Part shown: one piece after another, positions 36,002 to 45,677 of the stretch
Position numbering within the stretch: the first letter of the stretch is position 1
Layout: every line of letters begins with the position of its first letter
Assembly: GCF_016195855.1 (NCBI RefSeq)
Contig: NZ_JACPYU010000003.1
Span: forward strand, 806,001-870,000
Source: Aquabacterium sp.
GTDB taxonomy: Bacteria > Pseudomonadota > Gammaproteobacteria > Burkholderiales > Burkholderiaceae_C
Direction: 5' to 3'
Length of the DNA: 64,000 nucleotides
The notes under the pieces: generated by a model
Told to the model about the DNA's origin: nothing
The model's database searches: none
The model's input: only the letters and a program-made list of their open reading frames with translations
Made by a program: the position numbers and the translations under genes

Positions 36002-38491
36002 TCAATAGGGGCGGAAGTTGCCGTGCGTGCCGGTGGCCGCCATCTTGGGTGAGGCGGCCTCGGGCCTGGCCGTGCCGCGCATCGGCGAGTTGGGGGCGCG
36101 GCGCTCCACGCCAGCAACGTGATCGCCCCTGCCCTTCGTGCCTGACGCGTTGCCGTTGCCCAGGTTGAAGAAGGCCACCGCCTGCTGCAGTTGCTCGGCC
36201 TGGCCGGACAACTCTTCCGATGTCGCGGCCAGCTCTTCCGAGGCCGATGCGTTCTGCTGCGTGGCCTTGCTCAATTGCCCCATCGCCCCACCGATCTGGG
36301 CGACCGACTGGCTCTGCTCTTGCGAGGCCGCGGCGATCTCCTGCACCAGGTCACTGGTCTTCTGGATCGAGGGCACGATCTCGCCCAGCAACTTGCCGGC
36401 GCGCTCGGCGGTCGACACGCTGTTGCCGGCGAGGTCACCGATCTCCTGTGCGGCCTCCTGGCTGCGCTCGGCCAGCTTGCGCACCTCGTCGGCCACCACG
36501 GCAAAGCCCTTGCCATGCTCGCCGGCACGGGCCGCTTCAATGGCCGCGTTCAGCGCCAGCAAGTTGGTCTGGTAGGCAATGTCATCGACGATCGATATCT
36601 TCTGCGCGATCTGCTTCATGGCGTCCACGGTCTGGGTCACCGCCTGCCCGCCCTCGCCGGCTTCCGTGCTGGCCTTGGAGGCCATGCTGTCGGTCACCTT
36701 GGCGTTTTCGCTGTTCTGCGTGATCGAGGCCGACATCTGGTCGATGGACGCGGTGGTCTCCTCCACCGACGAGGCTTGCTCCGTGGCCGATTGCGACAGC
36801 GCCTGCGCGGTGCTGCTGACCTGGGTGGCCGCGCCCGTCAGCGCATCGGCTGCCGCGCGCACTTCCTGGATGATGCCGGCCAGCGTGTCGCAACTGGTGT
36901 TGGCGTCGTTCTTCACCTGCTCGAAGGTGCCTTGTGCTTCGCGGGTGATGCGCTGCGTCAGGTCACCGGCGGCAATGCCCGAGAACACGCGCCCCACGTC
37001 GGCGATGATGGCGGCCAGCTTTTCGCTGGTGGCATTGGCGTCGCGCTTGACCTGGTCAAACGTGCCGTTGTAGTCACGCGTGATGCGCTGAGTCAGGTCG
37101 CCCTCTGCCAGGGCCCCAAACACACGACCCACGTCGTCAAAGATCACGGCCGTGGTTTCCATCAACACGTTCACGCCCGAGCACAGCACTTCGATCGGGC
37201 CACTCTTGCCCTCCAGCGGGATGCGCTGGCTCAAGTCGCCGTCCTTGGCGGCGCTCGTCACGTGCTGGGCCTGCTCCACAGCCTGGCGCAGCATCTTGTT
37301 GGCGTGGACCTCGGCCGTCACATCGGTGGCGTACTTGACCACCTTGAAGGGCTTGCCGTTCATGTCCATGATGGGGTTGTACGAAGCCTGGATCCAGATC
37401 TCCCGGCCGCCCTTGCCCAGGCGCTTGTACTGGCCCGCGTCGTACTCGCCACGCCCCAGCTTTTCCCAGAACAGGCGGTAGTCCACGCTGTTGCGAAAAT
37501 CCGGGTCGACGAACATCGAATGGTGCTGGCCCTTGATCTCGCTGAGCGAATAACCCAGCGTGCTCAGGAAGTTGTCATTGGCGTTCAGGATCTTGCCATC
37601 CAGGCCGAACTCGATCACCGCCTGCGCCTTGCTGATGGCATTGAGCTGGCCTTCGAAATCAGCCGCCTGCATCTTGGCTTGCGTGATGTCGGTGGCGTAC
37701 TTGACCACCTTGAAGGGCTTGCCGCTCATGTCCAGGATGGGGTTGTACGAGGCCTGGATCCAGATCTCCTTGCCACCTCGGCCCACGCGTCGGTATTGCC
37801 CGCTGTCATACTCGCCGCGCCCGAGCTTTTCCCAGAACAGGCGGTAGTCCACGCTGTTGCGAAAGTCCGGATCAACGAACATCGAATGGTGCTGGCCCTT
37901 GATCTCGCTGAGCGAGTAGCCCAGCGTGTTCAGGAAGTTGTCGTTGGCGTGCAGGATCTTGCCGTCCAGGCTGAACTCGATCACGGCCTGCGCCTTGCTG
38001 ACCGCGTTGAGCTGCCCTTCGAAATCGGCCGCGCGCAACTTGGCCTGCGTGACATCGGTGGCGTACTTGACCACCTTGAAGGGTTTGCCTTGCGCGTCCA
38101 AGACGGGGTTGTACGAGGCCTGTATCCAGACCTCCTTGCCATCCTTGCCCAGGCGCTTGTACTCGCCTGCGTCGAACTCGCCTCGGTTGAGCCGGTCCCA
38201 GAAAGCACGGTACTCACTGGACGCCGCATAGGCCGGATCGACAAACATGCTGTGGTGCCGGCCCTTGATGTCGTCCAGCTTGTAACCCAGCGTCTGCAGG
38301 AAGTTCTCGTTGGCGTGCAGGACGGTGCCATCCAGCTTGAACTCGATCACCGCCTGAGATTTGTTCACGGCCTGTAGCATGGCCTCGGCCTCGGCCCGTG
38401 CCTGCGCCTGCTGCTGCAAGGCCTCGGCGGCCTGTTGCAATGGGGTGCCTGCAAAAAGGCGGGCGAGCATGGAAGGCTTGGATGGGCTCAT
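36002..38491 (-). CDS. Soluble methyl-accepting chemotaxis protein with three tandem PAS domains
   Basis: 829 residues without membrane segments. Three near-identical PAS domains (about 45-150, 167-272, 289-394) repeat every 122 residues, each with [12 protein letters not shown] and [22 protein letters not shown]. Three HAMP-like units follow (about 420-560, motif GDLTQRI), then the signalling hairpin with tip [23 protein letters not shown] (about 690). The type recalls BdlA and other soluble energy or redox sensors. The ATG ending at 38491 avoids an implausible extension. CheR and CheD follow in the same operon. Confidence 0.9.
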   Translation of the reverse strand: MSPSKPSMLARLFAGTPLQQAAEALQQQAQARAEAEAMLQAVNKSQAVIEFKLDGTVLHANENFLQTLGYKLDDIKGRHHSMFVDPAYAASSEYRAFWDRLNRGEFDAGEYKRLGKDGKEVWIQASYNPVLDAQGKPFKVVKYATDVTQAKLRAADFEGQLNAVSKAQAVIEFSLDGKILHANDNFLNTLGYSLSEIKGQHHSMFVDPDFRNSVDYRLFWEKLGRGEYDSGQYRRVGRGGKEIWIQASYNPILDMSGKPFKVVKYATDITQAKMQAADFEGQLNAISKAQAVIEFGLDGKILNANDNFLSTLGYSLSEIKGQHHSMFVDPDFRNSVDYRLFWEKLGRGEYDAGQYKRLGKGGREIWIQASYNPIMDMNGKPFKVVKYATDVTAEVHANKMLRQAVEQAQHVTSAAKDGDLSQRIPLEGKSGPIEVLCSGVNVLMETTAVIFDDVGRVFGALAEGDLTQRITRDYNGTFDQVKRDANATSEKLAAIIADVGRVFSGIAAGDLTQRITREAQGTFEQVKNDANTSCDTLAGIIQEVRAAADALTGAATQVSSTAQALSQSATEQASSVEETTASIDQMSASITQNSENAKVTDSMASKASTEAGEGGQAVTQTVDAMKQIAQKISIVDDIAYQTNLLALNAAIEAARAGEHGKGFAVVADEVRKLAERSQEAAQEIGDLAGNSVSTAERAGKLLGEIVPSIQKTSDLVQEIAAASQEQSQSVAQIGGAMGQLSKATQQNASASEELAATSEELSGQAEQLQQAVAFFNLGNGNASGTKGRGDHVAGVERRAPNSPMRGTARPEAASPKMAATGTHGNFRPY
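37310..38359 (-). repeat. Three tandem 366-bp units coding for PAS domains
   Basis: Units begin near 38359, 37993 and 37627 and share long exact stretches, for example the text coding for [11 protein letters not shown]. Units 2 and 3 are the most alike, which points to a recent internal duplication. The third unit diverges near its end. Confidence 0.85.
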
Positions 38492-38805
38492 GGTGGTTCC
38501 GATCCCTTTGAGATACTGGACGTGTGATTGATGACACCTGATCGCCAATAAATGGCGTGAGGCAAATCCAGGCAAGCCCGCTCCACCTCTGGGGTGAGTT
38601 TCGTCAAAACCCACTGCCTATTGACTTTAATTTCTCTGAAAGGGGCGCACTTTTCACGCAAGTGAGGTGTGGCAAACAAATAAGCCGGGTTGGGCCAATC
38701 CCCAGTAATACCTGAGCCCAACGTGGTTATTGCCCATTGATGCGCCTTGGGATCACAATGTCGTTCGACGCACGCAAAGCGCGCTGTATTCATTCAAACC
38801 AGACC

Positions 38806-38871
38806 ATGACTTTCAAAGTGTTTTCTGCCACCGACATGCGTGATCTCTTGATCACCACCTTGCTGCATTAG
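38806..38871 (+). CDS. Candidate leader peptide upstream of the EF-G paralogue
   Basis: A 21-codon ORF beginning MTFKVFSATDM and ending in TLLH, directly followed by two hairpins and an intrinsic terminator. A hairpin GTGATC-TCTT-GATCAC (38840-38855) lies inside it. It has no run of one amino acid as in classical biosynthetic leaders. Its value as a leader is inferred from its position only. Confidence 0.4.
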   Translation: MTFKVFSATDMRDLLITTLLH

Positions 38872-38887
38872 CCTTTCGAAGCTGGTT

Positions 38888-38908
38888 CGGAAGGCTGTGG
38901 GCCTTCCG
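38888..38908 (+). promoter_or_regulatory. Hairpin preceding the leader terminator
   Basis: CGGAAGGC and GCCTTCCG pair perfectly (8 bp, 5-base loop). Flanking GGTT (38884-38887) can also pair with AACC (38914-38917), which is part of the terminator stem, so an alternative antiterminating fold is possible. Confidence 0.5.
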
Positions 38909-38913
38909 GCAAC

Positions 38914-38947
38914 AACCCCGGTTGGTTCACACCCCCCGGGGTTTTTT
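38914..38947 (+). terminator. Intrinsic terminator within the EF-G paralogue leader
   Basis: AACCCCGG pairs with CCGGGGTT across a 14-base loop, followed at once by six T residues on the plus strand. It lies 177 bp before the EF-G-like gene and after a short ORF, as a transcription attenuator would. Its only other possible use would be to end a transcript of that short ORF. Confidence 0.75.
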
Positions 38948-38966
38948 CTTGCCTGAGATTTTCATC

Positions 38967-39065
38967 ATGCGTACCTACGACAAGCTCATCGCCACGATTT
39001 GGTCTGCCAAAGCATGCAGAGGCTTGCGCGCGTGCTTTGGTCCCTTCATGCAAGTGCCGCGCTAG
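38967..39065 (+). CDS. Candidate second small ORF in the EF-G paralogue leader
   Basis: A 32-codon ORF beginning MRTYDKLIATIWSAKACR between the terminator and the EF-G-like gene. Its middle holds a long inverted repeat (39007-39016 with 39031-39040). It could be a second leader or a chance frame. Confidence 0.3.
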   Translation: MRTYDKLIATIWSAKACRGLRACFGPFMQVPR

Positions 39066-39124
39066 CCTTGCGATGCGGATCCCGCTCGAAGGCTGGCCCA
39101 GTCTTCCCGCATTGAAAGATCCGT

Positions 39125-41161
39125 ATGACTCACAAACACATCACCCGTCGCAACATCGGCATCATTGCCCACGTCGACGCAGGCAAGACCACCACGACCG
39201 AACGCGTTCTCTTCTACACGGGCGAGAGCCACCGCATGGGCGAAGTGCACGATGGCACCACGACCATGGACTTCGACCCGCAAGAGCGCCAACGTGGCAT
39301 CACCATCAACAGCGCGGCCACCACGGTGTTCTGGCAAGGCGTGCAGATCAACCTGATCGACACCCCCGGCCACATCGACTTCAACATCGAGGTCAACCGC
39401 TCGCTGCGTGTGCTTGATGGTGCCGTGGTCGTGTTCGACGGTGTCGCGGGCGTGGAGCCCCAGACCGAGACCAACTGGCGTCTGGCCGACAAATACCACG
39501 TCCCCAGGATCGGCTTCATCAACAAGCTCGATCGCATCGGGGCGGACTTCGCACGTGTCAACGACATGATCGAAGAACGCCTGGGTGTGAAGACGGCCGT
39601 GTTGCAGTTGCCCATCGGCATCGAAGGCGACTTCAAGGGTGTCGTGGACTTGTTGACCATGAAGGCCCTGATCTGGCTGGATGAGCGTGCCGGCAGCCTG
39701 TACGAGACCATGCCGATTCCGGCGGACATGCTGGCGCAAGCCCAGGCCCAGCGTGCCCGCCTGATCGAAACCGTGGTCGAGCAGGACGAACGTGCACTGG
39801 ATGCCTATGTGCAAGGCGAGCCCATTGACGTGGACACGCTGCGTGCCTGCATCCGCAAGGGCACCTTGAGTGGGGCCCTGGTGCCGGTTCTGGCTGGTGC
39901 GGCCTTCAAGAACAAGGGTGTGGAGCCTTTGCTGGACGCGGTCGTGGCCTACCTGCCTTCACCGGAAGACAGGGCCCTGCCCGCCGAAGACGGCAAGGAC
40001 ATCGCCGACCGCCCCTTGTCTGCGCTGGCCTTCAAGCTGGTGGCCGACGAGCATGGCTCGATGGTGTTCCTGCGCGTCTATGAAGGGCGTCTGCGTGCAG
40101 GCGATGTGGTCCTCAATGCCAACACCGGCAAGAAGGAACGCATTGCCCGCATCTATGAAGTCCACGCGGACCAGCGGCGCGAACGCACCGACATCGCTGC
40201 AGGCGACATTGCCGCGGTCGTGGGCTTGAAAGACACCCTGACCGGCCACACCCTGAGTGACCCTGCCCACCCCGTGGTGCTGGAACACATCGTGGTGCCC
40301 GAGGCCGTGATGGACGTGGCGATCGAGCCCAAGGCCCATGTCGACCAGCAGAACCTGAGCAAGGCCTTGCACCTGCTGTCCAGAGAGGACCCGAGCCTGC
40401 GCGTGCACATGGACGAAGAGTCCGGCCAGGTCATCCTGTCCGGCATGGGCGAGTTGCAACTGGAGGTCTCGCTTGAAAAGCTCCGCACCCGTTTTGGTGT
40501 GGAGGTGGCGGTGGGGCGGCCTCAGGTCGCTTACCGCGAAACCCTTTCACAGGAAGTGACGGTGCACCATGTACACAAGAAGCAGACCGGCGGCCCTGGG
40601 CAGTTTGCCGAACTCACGCTGAAGCTGACCCCCTTGCCAAGGGGTGAAGGCCTGCAGTTCGAGAGCCAGATATCGGGCGGCGCCATCCCGCGCGAGTTCA
40701 TCCCGGCCATCGAGGCCGGCGTGCGCCGCGCGGCGCTGGTGGGGGTGTTCGCGGGCCATGCCTGCGTGGACTTCAAGGCGACCTTGCTGGACGGCAGCTT
40801 CCATGAACGGGACTCGTCGGCCATGGCCTTCGAGATCGCCGCGGGTGCCGCCTTCCGTGAAGCGGCGCTCAAGGCGGGGCCGCTCGTGCTGGAGCCCGTG
40901 ATGGCGGTCGAGGTGATCACCCCGGCCGACCACGTGGGTGACTGCATCGGCGACCTGATGCGGCGGCGTGGGCACATCCGTGCGCAGGACGTGCGCGGCA
41001 ACGCCACGGTCATCAGTGCGGAGGTGCCTCTGAAAGAGATGTTCGGTTACATCGGTCACCTGCGGGCCTTGACATCAGGGCGCGCACAGTATTCGATGCA
41101 GTTCGATCACTACGATGCGCTGCCTCCGCAGCTGCAAGCCGCCATGCATGCCCATGGCTGA
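39125..41161 (+). CDS. Elongation factor G paralogue (translational GTPase)
   Basis: 678 residues with all EF-G domains. G motifs: [12 protein letters not shown] (P-loop, about 15-26), switch I around [20 protein letters not shown] (about 79-85) and NKLDR (about 133-137). Domain IV keeps QTGGPGQF and [14 protein letters not shown], and the end [18 protein letters not shown] is typical. It is shorter than housekeeping EF-G (about 700) and not in a ribosomal-protein operon, so it is probably a secondary copy. Possible roles include stress translation or drug protection. A leader ORF and terminator precede it, suggesting conditional expression. Confidence 0.88.
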   Translation: MTHKHITRRNIGIIAHVDAGKTTTTERVLFYTGESHRMGEVHDGTTTMDFDPQERQRGITINSAATTVFWQGVQINLIDTPGHIDFNIEVNRSLRVLDGAVVVFDGVAGVEPQTETNWRLADKYHVPRIGFINKLDRIGADFARVNDMIEERLGVKTAVLQLPIGIEGDFKGVVDLLTMKALIWLDERAGSLYETMPIPADMLAQAQAQRARLIETVVEQDERALDAYVQGEPIDVDTLRACIRKGTLSGALVPVLAGAAFKNKGVEPLLDAVVAYLPSPEDRALPAEDGKDIADRPLSALAFKLVADEHGSMVFLRVYEGRLRAGDVVLNANTGKKERIARIYEVHADQRRERTDIAAGDIAAVVGLKDTLTGHTLSDPAHPVVLEHIVVPEAVMDVAIEPKAHVDQQNLSKALHLLSREDPSLRVHMDEESGQVILSGMGELQLEVSLEKLRTRFGVEVAVGRPQVAYRETLSQEVTVHHVHKKQTGGPGQFAELTLKLTPLPRGEGLQFESQISGGAIPREFIPAIEAGVRRAALVGVFAGHACVDFKATLLDGSFHERDSSAMAFEIAAGAAFREAALKAGPLVLEPVMAVEVITPADHVGDCIGDLMRRRGHIRAQDVRGNATVISAEVPLKEMFGYIGHLRALTSGRAQYSMQFDHYDALPPQLQAAMHAHG

Positions 41162-41189
41162 CACAACACCTCAACCCTAGGAGAACATC

Positions 41190-41612
41190 ATGATGACCAT
41201 CCGCTCCCGCACCCTGCTGGCCCTGTGTGGCCTGATCGCTGCCGCAACCGTCCAGGCTCAACCCGTGATGCAAGGCGGCATCCTGACCGATGCCGCTGGC
41301 CGCACGCTCTACGTCTTTGACAAGGACCAGCCCGGCAAGAGCAGCTGCCAGGGGCCCTGCGCTCAAAACTGGCCCGCCTACACAGCCGAGCCCGCTGCCG
41401 GTGCAAAGCCTGCCCCGGAAGCGAGCCGTTTCGAACGTGAAGGCGCGCAACAATGGGCCTGGATGGGCAAGCCGCTGTACTACTTCGGCGGCGACACCAA
41501 GCCCGGTGACCGCAACGGCGATGGCCGCAACGGCGTGTGGCACATCGTTCAACCGATGGCCGCCGCCAGCGGCACCTCACCTGCAGGCAAGGCACCGGCC
41601 TCCACCTACTGA
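41190..41612 (+). CDS. Exported protein of the COG4315 repeat family
   Basis: 140 residues with a signal peptide (cut near VQA-Q). The mature part has the two repeats of the 'secreted repeat of unknown function' family: TDAAGRTLYVFDKDQPGKSSC...CAQNWPAY and WAWMGKPLYYFGGDTKPGD. It lies 28 bp after the EF-G paralogue with its own AGGAG site, so the two may be cotranscribed. The biological role of the family is unclear. Confidence 0.82.
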   Translation: MMTIRSRTLLALCGLIAAATVQAQPVMQGGILTDAAGRTLYVFDKDQPGKSSCQGPCAQNWPAYTAEPAAGAKPAPEASRFEREGAQQWAWMGKPLYYFGGDTKPGDRNGDGRNGVWHIVQPMAAASGTSPAGKAPASTY

Positions 41613-41617
41613 TCAGC

Positions 41618-41653
41618 CAGCCCCTGCGATCACGCCCTGGGTCGCAGGGGCTG
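41618..41653. terminator. Strong hairpin, terminator candidate
   Basis: A perfect 12-bp stem, CAGCCCCTGCGA with TCGCAGGGGCTG, around a 12-base loop just after the COG4315 gene stop. No T tract follows on either strand, so it may act as a Rho-assisted terminator or mRNA end. Confidence 0.45.
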
Positions 41654-41708
41654 CGCCCGAACAAGCCCGCTTCGTCCGCATAATGACGAGATGCAAACGG
41701 AGGGGCCC

Positions 41709-42797
41709 ATGTTCGGCAACCTGATCTTCCGCCAGTTGTTCGATGCCGCGTCGTCCACCTACACCTATCTGCTGGGTTGCCCGGCCACGCGGCAGGCCGT
41801 GATCATTGACCCGGTGTTCGAGCAGCACCTGCGCGATCACGCCCTGATCGAAGAACTCGGGCTCCGGCTCACCACCTCGCTCGACACCCATTGCCACGCG
41901 GACCATGTCACCGGCGCGTGGCTGATGCAGCAGGCCACCGCTTGCCGCATCGGCGTCTCCAGGCGCTATGGCGCCGCCTTGCAGGGAGCCGACCTGCTGC
42001 TCGACCATGGCGACCGCGTCACCTTCGGCCAACACCACCTGGAAGTGCGCGCCACGCCGGGCCACACCGATGGCTGCATCACCTATGTGAGCGACGACCA
42101 CCACATGGCCTTCACCGGCGATTGCCTGCTGATACGCGGTGCTGGCCGTTGTGATTTCCAGCAAGGGCACGCCGGCACGCTCTACCACTCGATCACCGAG
42201 CAGATCTTCAGCTTGCCTGATGACTGCCTGATCTTCCCGGGGCACGACTACAGCGGCCGGACCATGTCGTCCGTGGGCGAGGAGCGCGCGCACAACCCGC
42301 GCATCGGCGGCCACGCGGACGAGCGCGACTTCGTCGGTTTCATGGAGAACCTGAACCTGCCTCACCCGAAACAGCTCGCGGTGGCGCTGCCTGCCAACCT
42401 TCGTTCGGGGCAACCCGCCGACGGCAAGATGCCGCGCCTGGCCGACTGGGGGCCGGTGCGCCAGACCTACGCCGGCCTGCTGGAGATTGAGCCCGAGTGG
42501 GTGTCTGAGCACCTGGACGAGGTGCTGCTGCTTGACGTGCGCCAGCACGAAGAAATGGACGAGCGCCTGGGCCGCATCAAGGGTGCCAGGATCCTGCCCT
42601 TGAGCGAGTTGAAGGCCCACCTGAGCGAGATCCCCCAGGACCGCCCTGTGATCACGGTGTGCCACGCCGGCATGCGCTCGGGCCAGGCCACGGTGATCCT
42701 GCGTCAGGGCGGCTTCACACGCCTGGCCAATATGCGCGGCGGCATGCTGATGTGGCATCAACTCGGCTTGCCCGTTGAGCACCCAGCCACCCCTTGA
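41709..42797 (+). CDS. Persulfide dioxygenase-rhodanese fusion (ETHE1-like)
   Basis: 362 residues. The N-terminal metallo-beta-lactamase domain (about 5-225) has THCHADHVTG, TPGHTDG and FTGDCLL for the mononuclear iron, as in ETHE1, which oxidises glutathione persulfide to sulfite. The C-terminal rhodanese domain (about 265-355) carries the active Cys in VCHAGMRSGQ. Such fusions couple sulfide detoxification with sulfur transfer. The ATG at 41709 was chosen over 41691 because GGAGG lies at the right distance. Confidence 0.88.
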   Translation: MFGNLIFRQLFDAASSTYTYLLGCPATRQAVIIDPVFEQHLRDHALIEELGLRLTTSLDTHCHADHVTGAWLMQQATACRIGVSRRYGAALQGADLLLDHGDRVTFGQHHLEVRATPGHTDGCITYVSDDHHMAFTGDCLLIRGAGRCDFQQGHAGTLYHSITEQIFSLPDDCLIFPGHDYSGRTMSSVGEERAHNPRIGGHADERDFVGFMENLNLPHPKQLAVALPANLRSGQPADGKMPRLADWGPVRQTYAGLLEIEPEWVSEHLDEVLLLDVRQHEEMDERLGRIKGARILPLSELKAHLSEIPQDRPVITVCHAGMRSGQATVILRQGGFTRLANMRGGMLMWHQLGLPVEHPATP

Positions 42798-42858
42798 GCT
42801 GATCCCTCACAGCGCACCATGCGCTGCATAACCACCTCATTGAAGAGAAAGATCAAGC

Positions 42859-43617
42859 ATGCGCGAAGGCCCCCGGATCTCATGGTTGCTGGCCCTTATC
42901 TGGATGGCCGCCATGGCATGGCCGGCGCACGCTGCAGACGCGTCTGCTACTCCGTTGAAGCTGTGCGTTCAGGATCAACCCTTCTACCCCTACATCCTGC
43001 CCGGAGGGAAAGGCAGCTTTCAACGTCTGACGACTCAGGCTGTTGCTCAATTGCCCGTCCAGTTGAGCATCGCCGAGGTCCCCTGGCCACGGTGCCTTCG
43101 CCGGCTGCAAGACGGCCAGTTTGATGGCGCCATTGGCGGATGGACGGCCGAGAGAACCGCCTTTGCGGTCTTCCCGATGAAGAACGGTGTCATCGACCCC
43201 CAGCGTTATGTGGGCGCCATACGCTTTGCCGTTTACCGGCGCAAGGGCAGCATGGCGGACTGGGATGGCAAACAGTTTCGCCTCCCCGCTGGCGCCACCG
43301 TGGGTGTTCAACGTGGGTTTTCATTTGGCGAGACCTTGAAAGCCAACGGTGTGCCGATCGACGCTCACTCCACCTCGGCATCGCAGCTCCTGGACAAGCT
43401 CGCGCATGGCCGCAACGACCTGGTCATCGTGCAAAAAGCATACGGTGATCTGGCCTTGCAGGAGCCCAAGCTGGCGGGCATGATCGAGCAACTGCCACTG
43501 CAGTATGCCGAGCTCGACATCTACCTCATGCTGTCCAAGCCCTTCCAGGCGGCCCACCCTGACCTGGTCGAGCAAATCTGGAATGCCATCAAGGTGGCAA
43601 GGAGACCTCATGGCTGA
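42859..43617 (+). CDS. Periplasmic solute-binding protein (SBP family 3 type)
   Basis: 252 residues with a signal peptide (cut near AHA-A, about 25). LKLCVQDQPFYPYILPGG begins a binding-protein fold, with DGAIGGWTAERTAF and VGVQRGFSFGETLKANG as later strands. It is the type that serves amino-acid ABC importers or, without transporters as here, may act as a sensor or enzyme. Its 3' end overlaps the methyltransferase gene by 8 bp. Confidence 0.75.
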   Translation: MREGPRISWLLALIWMAAMAWPAHAADASATPLKLCVQDQPFYPYILPGGKGSFQRLTTQAVAQLPVQLSIAEVPWPRCLRRLQDGQFDGAIGGWTAERTAFAVFPMKNGVIDPQRYVGAIRFAVYRRKGSMADWDGKQFRLPAGATVGVQRGFSFGETLKANGVPIDAHSTSASQLLDKLAHGRNDLVIVQKAYGDLALQEPKLAGMIEQLPLQYAELDIYLMLSKPFQAAHPDLVEQIWNAIKVARRPHG

Positions 43618-44422
43618 AAGCGACCAGGTTTTCTCGGGCTCGATCCCGCAGTTCTACGACACGCTGATGGTCCCGCTGATCTTCGAGGCCTATGCCAGCC
43701 ACATGGCCCAGCTGGTCGCGGCCTCCTCACCCGGCTCGGTGCTGGAAACGGCGGCGGGTAGCGGTGTGGTCACGCGGGCACTCGCACCCCAACTCGGCAC
43801 CAACGCACGCTACGTGGTGACCGACCTCAACCAGCCCATGCTCGACTACGCCGCCGCCCGGCAGGGCCCCGATGCCCGCATCGCATGGCAACAGGCGGAT
43901 GCGCTCAAGCTGCCGTTCGAGGATGCCTCGTTCGACACCGTGTGCTGCCAGTTCGGCGCCATGTTCTTCCCCAGCCGGGTGGCCGGATACGCCGAGGCGC
44001 GCCGCGTGCTCAAGCCAGGCGGGCGCTTTGTCTTCAGCGTCTGGGACCGCATCGAAGAGAACGCCTTTGCCGATGAGGTCACCCACGCCGTCGCCACGGT
44101 GTTCCCGCACGACCCGCCGCGCTTCCTCGCCCGCACGCCCCACGGCTATCACGATGTGGCCCTGATCCGCGAGGACGTGCGCCAGGCGGGGTTCACCGAC
44201 ATCCAGATCGAGACACGCGAAGCGGTGAGCCGTGCGCCCTCGGCACGCGATGCGGCCACCGCTTATTGCCAGGGGACACCACTGCGCAACGAAATCGAGG
44301 CGCGCGACGCCAGCTTGCTGCAGCTCGCGACAGACCGCGCCACCGAGGCGATCGCCCGCCATCATGGCCAAGGCCCGGTGGCTGGCAAGATTCAGGCGCA
44401 TGTGATCGTGGCGGTGCGATAG
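43610..44422 (+). CDS. Class I SAM-dependent methyltransferase
   Basis: 270 residues with motif I VLETAAGSGVVTRAL (about 43-57), the acidic loop VTDLNQPML and LKPGGRFVFSVWD after strand 5, typical of the UbiE/small-molecule methyltransferases. The ATG at 43610 sits inside the end of the upstream gene and has AAGGAG before it, so translation is coupled. The substrate is unknown. Confidence 0.85.
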   Translation: MAESDQVFSGSIPQFYDTLMVPLIFEAYASHMAQLVAASSPGSVLETAAGSGVVTRALAPQLGTNARYVVTDLNQPMLDYAAARQGPDARIAWQQADALKLPFEDASFDTVCCQFGAMFFPSRVAGYAEARRVLKPGGRFVFSVWDRIEENAFADEVTHAVATVFPHDPPRFLARTPHGYHDVALIREDVRQAGFTDIQIETREAVSRAPSARDAATAYCQGTPLRNEIEARDASLLQLATDRATEAIARHHGQGPVAGKIQAHVIVAVR

Positions 44423-44543
44423 GGGCAGGCAAGGGTGTAAGGTTCCCGGGACGAGTCCGACCAAGTAGAAGTCGTGAGCGCATCTTGCGCCGCGATCGGG
44501 CCAGCTTGTGCTGGCCTGCCATCCGCTTCCACAGGAGAGACTC

Positions 44544-45605
44544 ATGCACACCATATCCATCCCCACCCGCCTAGTGGGTGGCACCCTTGGCGCCATCGCA
44601 GCGGCGGCCAGCTTGCTGCTGGGCACGCCGGCCCTGGCCAGCGCCTCTCAAGCCAGTGAGACGGTGATCGTCACCGCCTCCAACCTGGCCACCAACCAGT
44701 TGCTTGTCTACAGCCCCGCGGGCACACTGCTGCAGGCCCTGCCCACACAAGGCCAGGGCGGCGTTGGCGGCAATGCAGGGGGTGTGGTGGCCAGCCATGG
44801 CCGTGTGGCGGTCGTCAACTTTGGCTCCAACAACGTCTCCGTGTTCGTGCGCAACGGATGGCCTGGTGGCTTCCGGCTTGAGAAGGTCATCCCCACGCTC
44901 GGCAGCCCGGTCAGCGTCGCCTTCGGAGAAGACCATTTGTACGTGCTCACCACCACGCAGGTCGAGTCGCATGCCATGAACCACGGTGGCATCGCCACCA
45001 CGGCTGATGGCTCGGCGCCCTTGCTGCATGCCGATGGCACCGCAGCGCAGGTGGGCGTGATCCAAGGTGAGCTCATCATCACCGAGAAGAGCAATGCCAT
45101 CGAGACCGTGAAACTTGATGCCCGTGGCGCCGTCTCCGGTGCCGCCAGCTCGGTCACCAACCTCCCGGCCAACATCGACACACCGCTGGGCCTGGCCACG
45201 CGCGGCAACGAGGCCTACGTCACCATCGCCCATGCCGACGAGACCAGCCTGGTGCGCCACAACACCGTGCTGACGACAACCGGCTCGGGCACCCAGCACG
45301 CGCCGTGCTGGCTGGCGCTGCAAGGGCCCTTCCTCTACTCGGCCAACTCGCCCAGCAAGAGCGTGTCACGCTATGCCGTCTACGGTCAGCACATCGTGCA
45401 GGACGCCGCCGTCGTGGCGCAGTTCACCGGGGGCCCGACCGACATCGCCGTGCGAGGCACCTTGGCAGCGGTCATCGACGCAGCAGGTGCGCAATCGCGC
45501 GTCTCTGTGTTCAACGTCGATCAGGACGGCAACTTCACGCTGCGCGGCATGGCGACACTCGACAGCAAGACCACCAACGGGGTGGCCATCGTGACTGGAG
45601 ACTGA
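44544..45605 (+). CDS. Exported beta-propeller protein (lactonase/YncE-like)
   Basis: 353 residues with a signal peptide (cut near ALA-S, about 34) and repeating beta-sheet blades such as NQLLVYSPAGTLLQALP, NNVSVFVRNG and SRVSVFNVDQDGNFT. The pattern fits a seven-bladed propeller like YncE or 6-phosphogluconolactonase-like proteins. No catalytic residue could be assigned. An AGGAGA site precedes the ATG. Confidence 0.7.
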   Translation: MHTISIPTRLVGGTLGAIAAAASLLLGTPALASASQASETVIVTASNLATNQLLVYSPAGTLLQALPTQGQGGVGGNAGGVVASHGRVAVVNFGSNNVSVFVRNGWPGGFRLEKVIPTLGSPVSVAFGEDHLYVLTTTQVESHAMNHGGIATTADGSAPLLHADGTAAQVGVIQGELIITEKSNAIETVKLDARGAVSGAASSVTNLPANIDTPLGLATRGNEAYVTIAHADETSLVRHNTVLTTTGSGTQHAPCWLALQGPFLYSANSPSKSVSRYAVYGQHIVQDAAVVAQFTGGPTDIAVRGTLAAVIDAAGAQSRVSVFNVDQDGNFTLRGMATLDSKTTNGVAIVTGD

Positions 45606-45677
45606 ACGCAGCGACTGTCGCGACGGTGATTCGCCCATGTATATTGCCCTCACGATTTTGCTGCGTGAGGGCATGGC

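Noticed and set aside
36191-38377. 728-codon plus-strand frame opposite the triple-PAS receptor
   Set aside because: It mirrors the repeats of the receptor gene, with Leu/Val/Gly/His-rich repeats and no known domain.
38488-38793. 101-codon minus-strand frame before the triple-PAS receptor
   Set aside because: No domain and no ribosome site, and it overlaps the receptor's start by 4 bp; probably leader sequence of the receptor mRNA.
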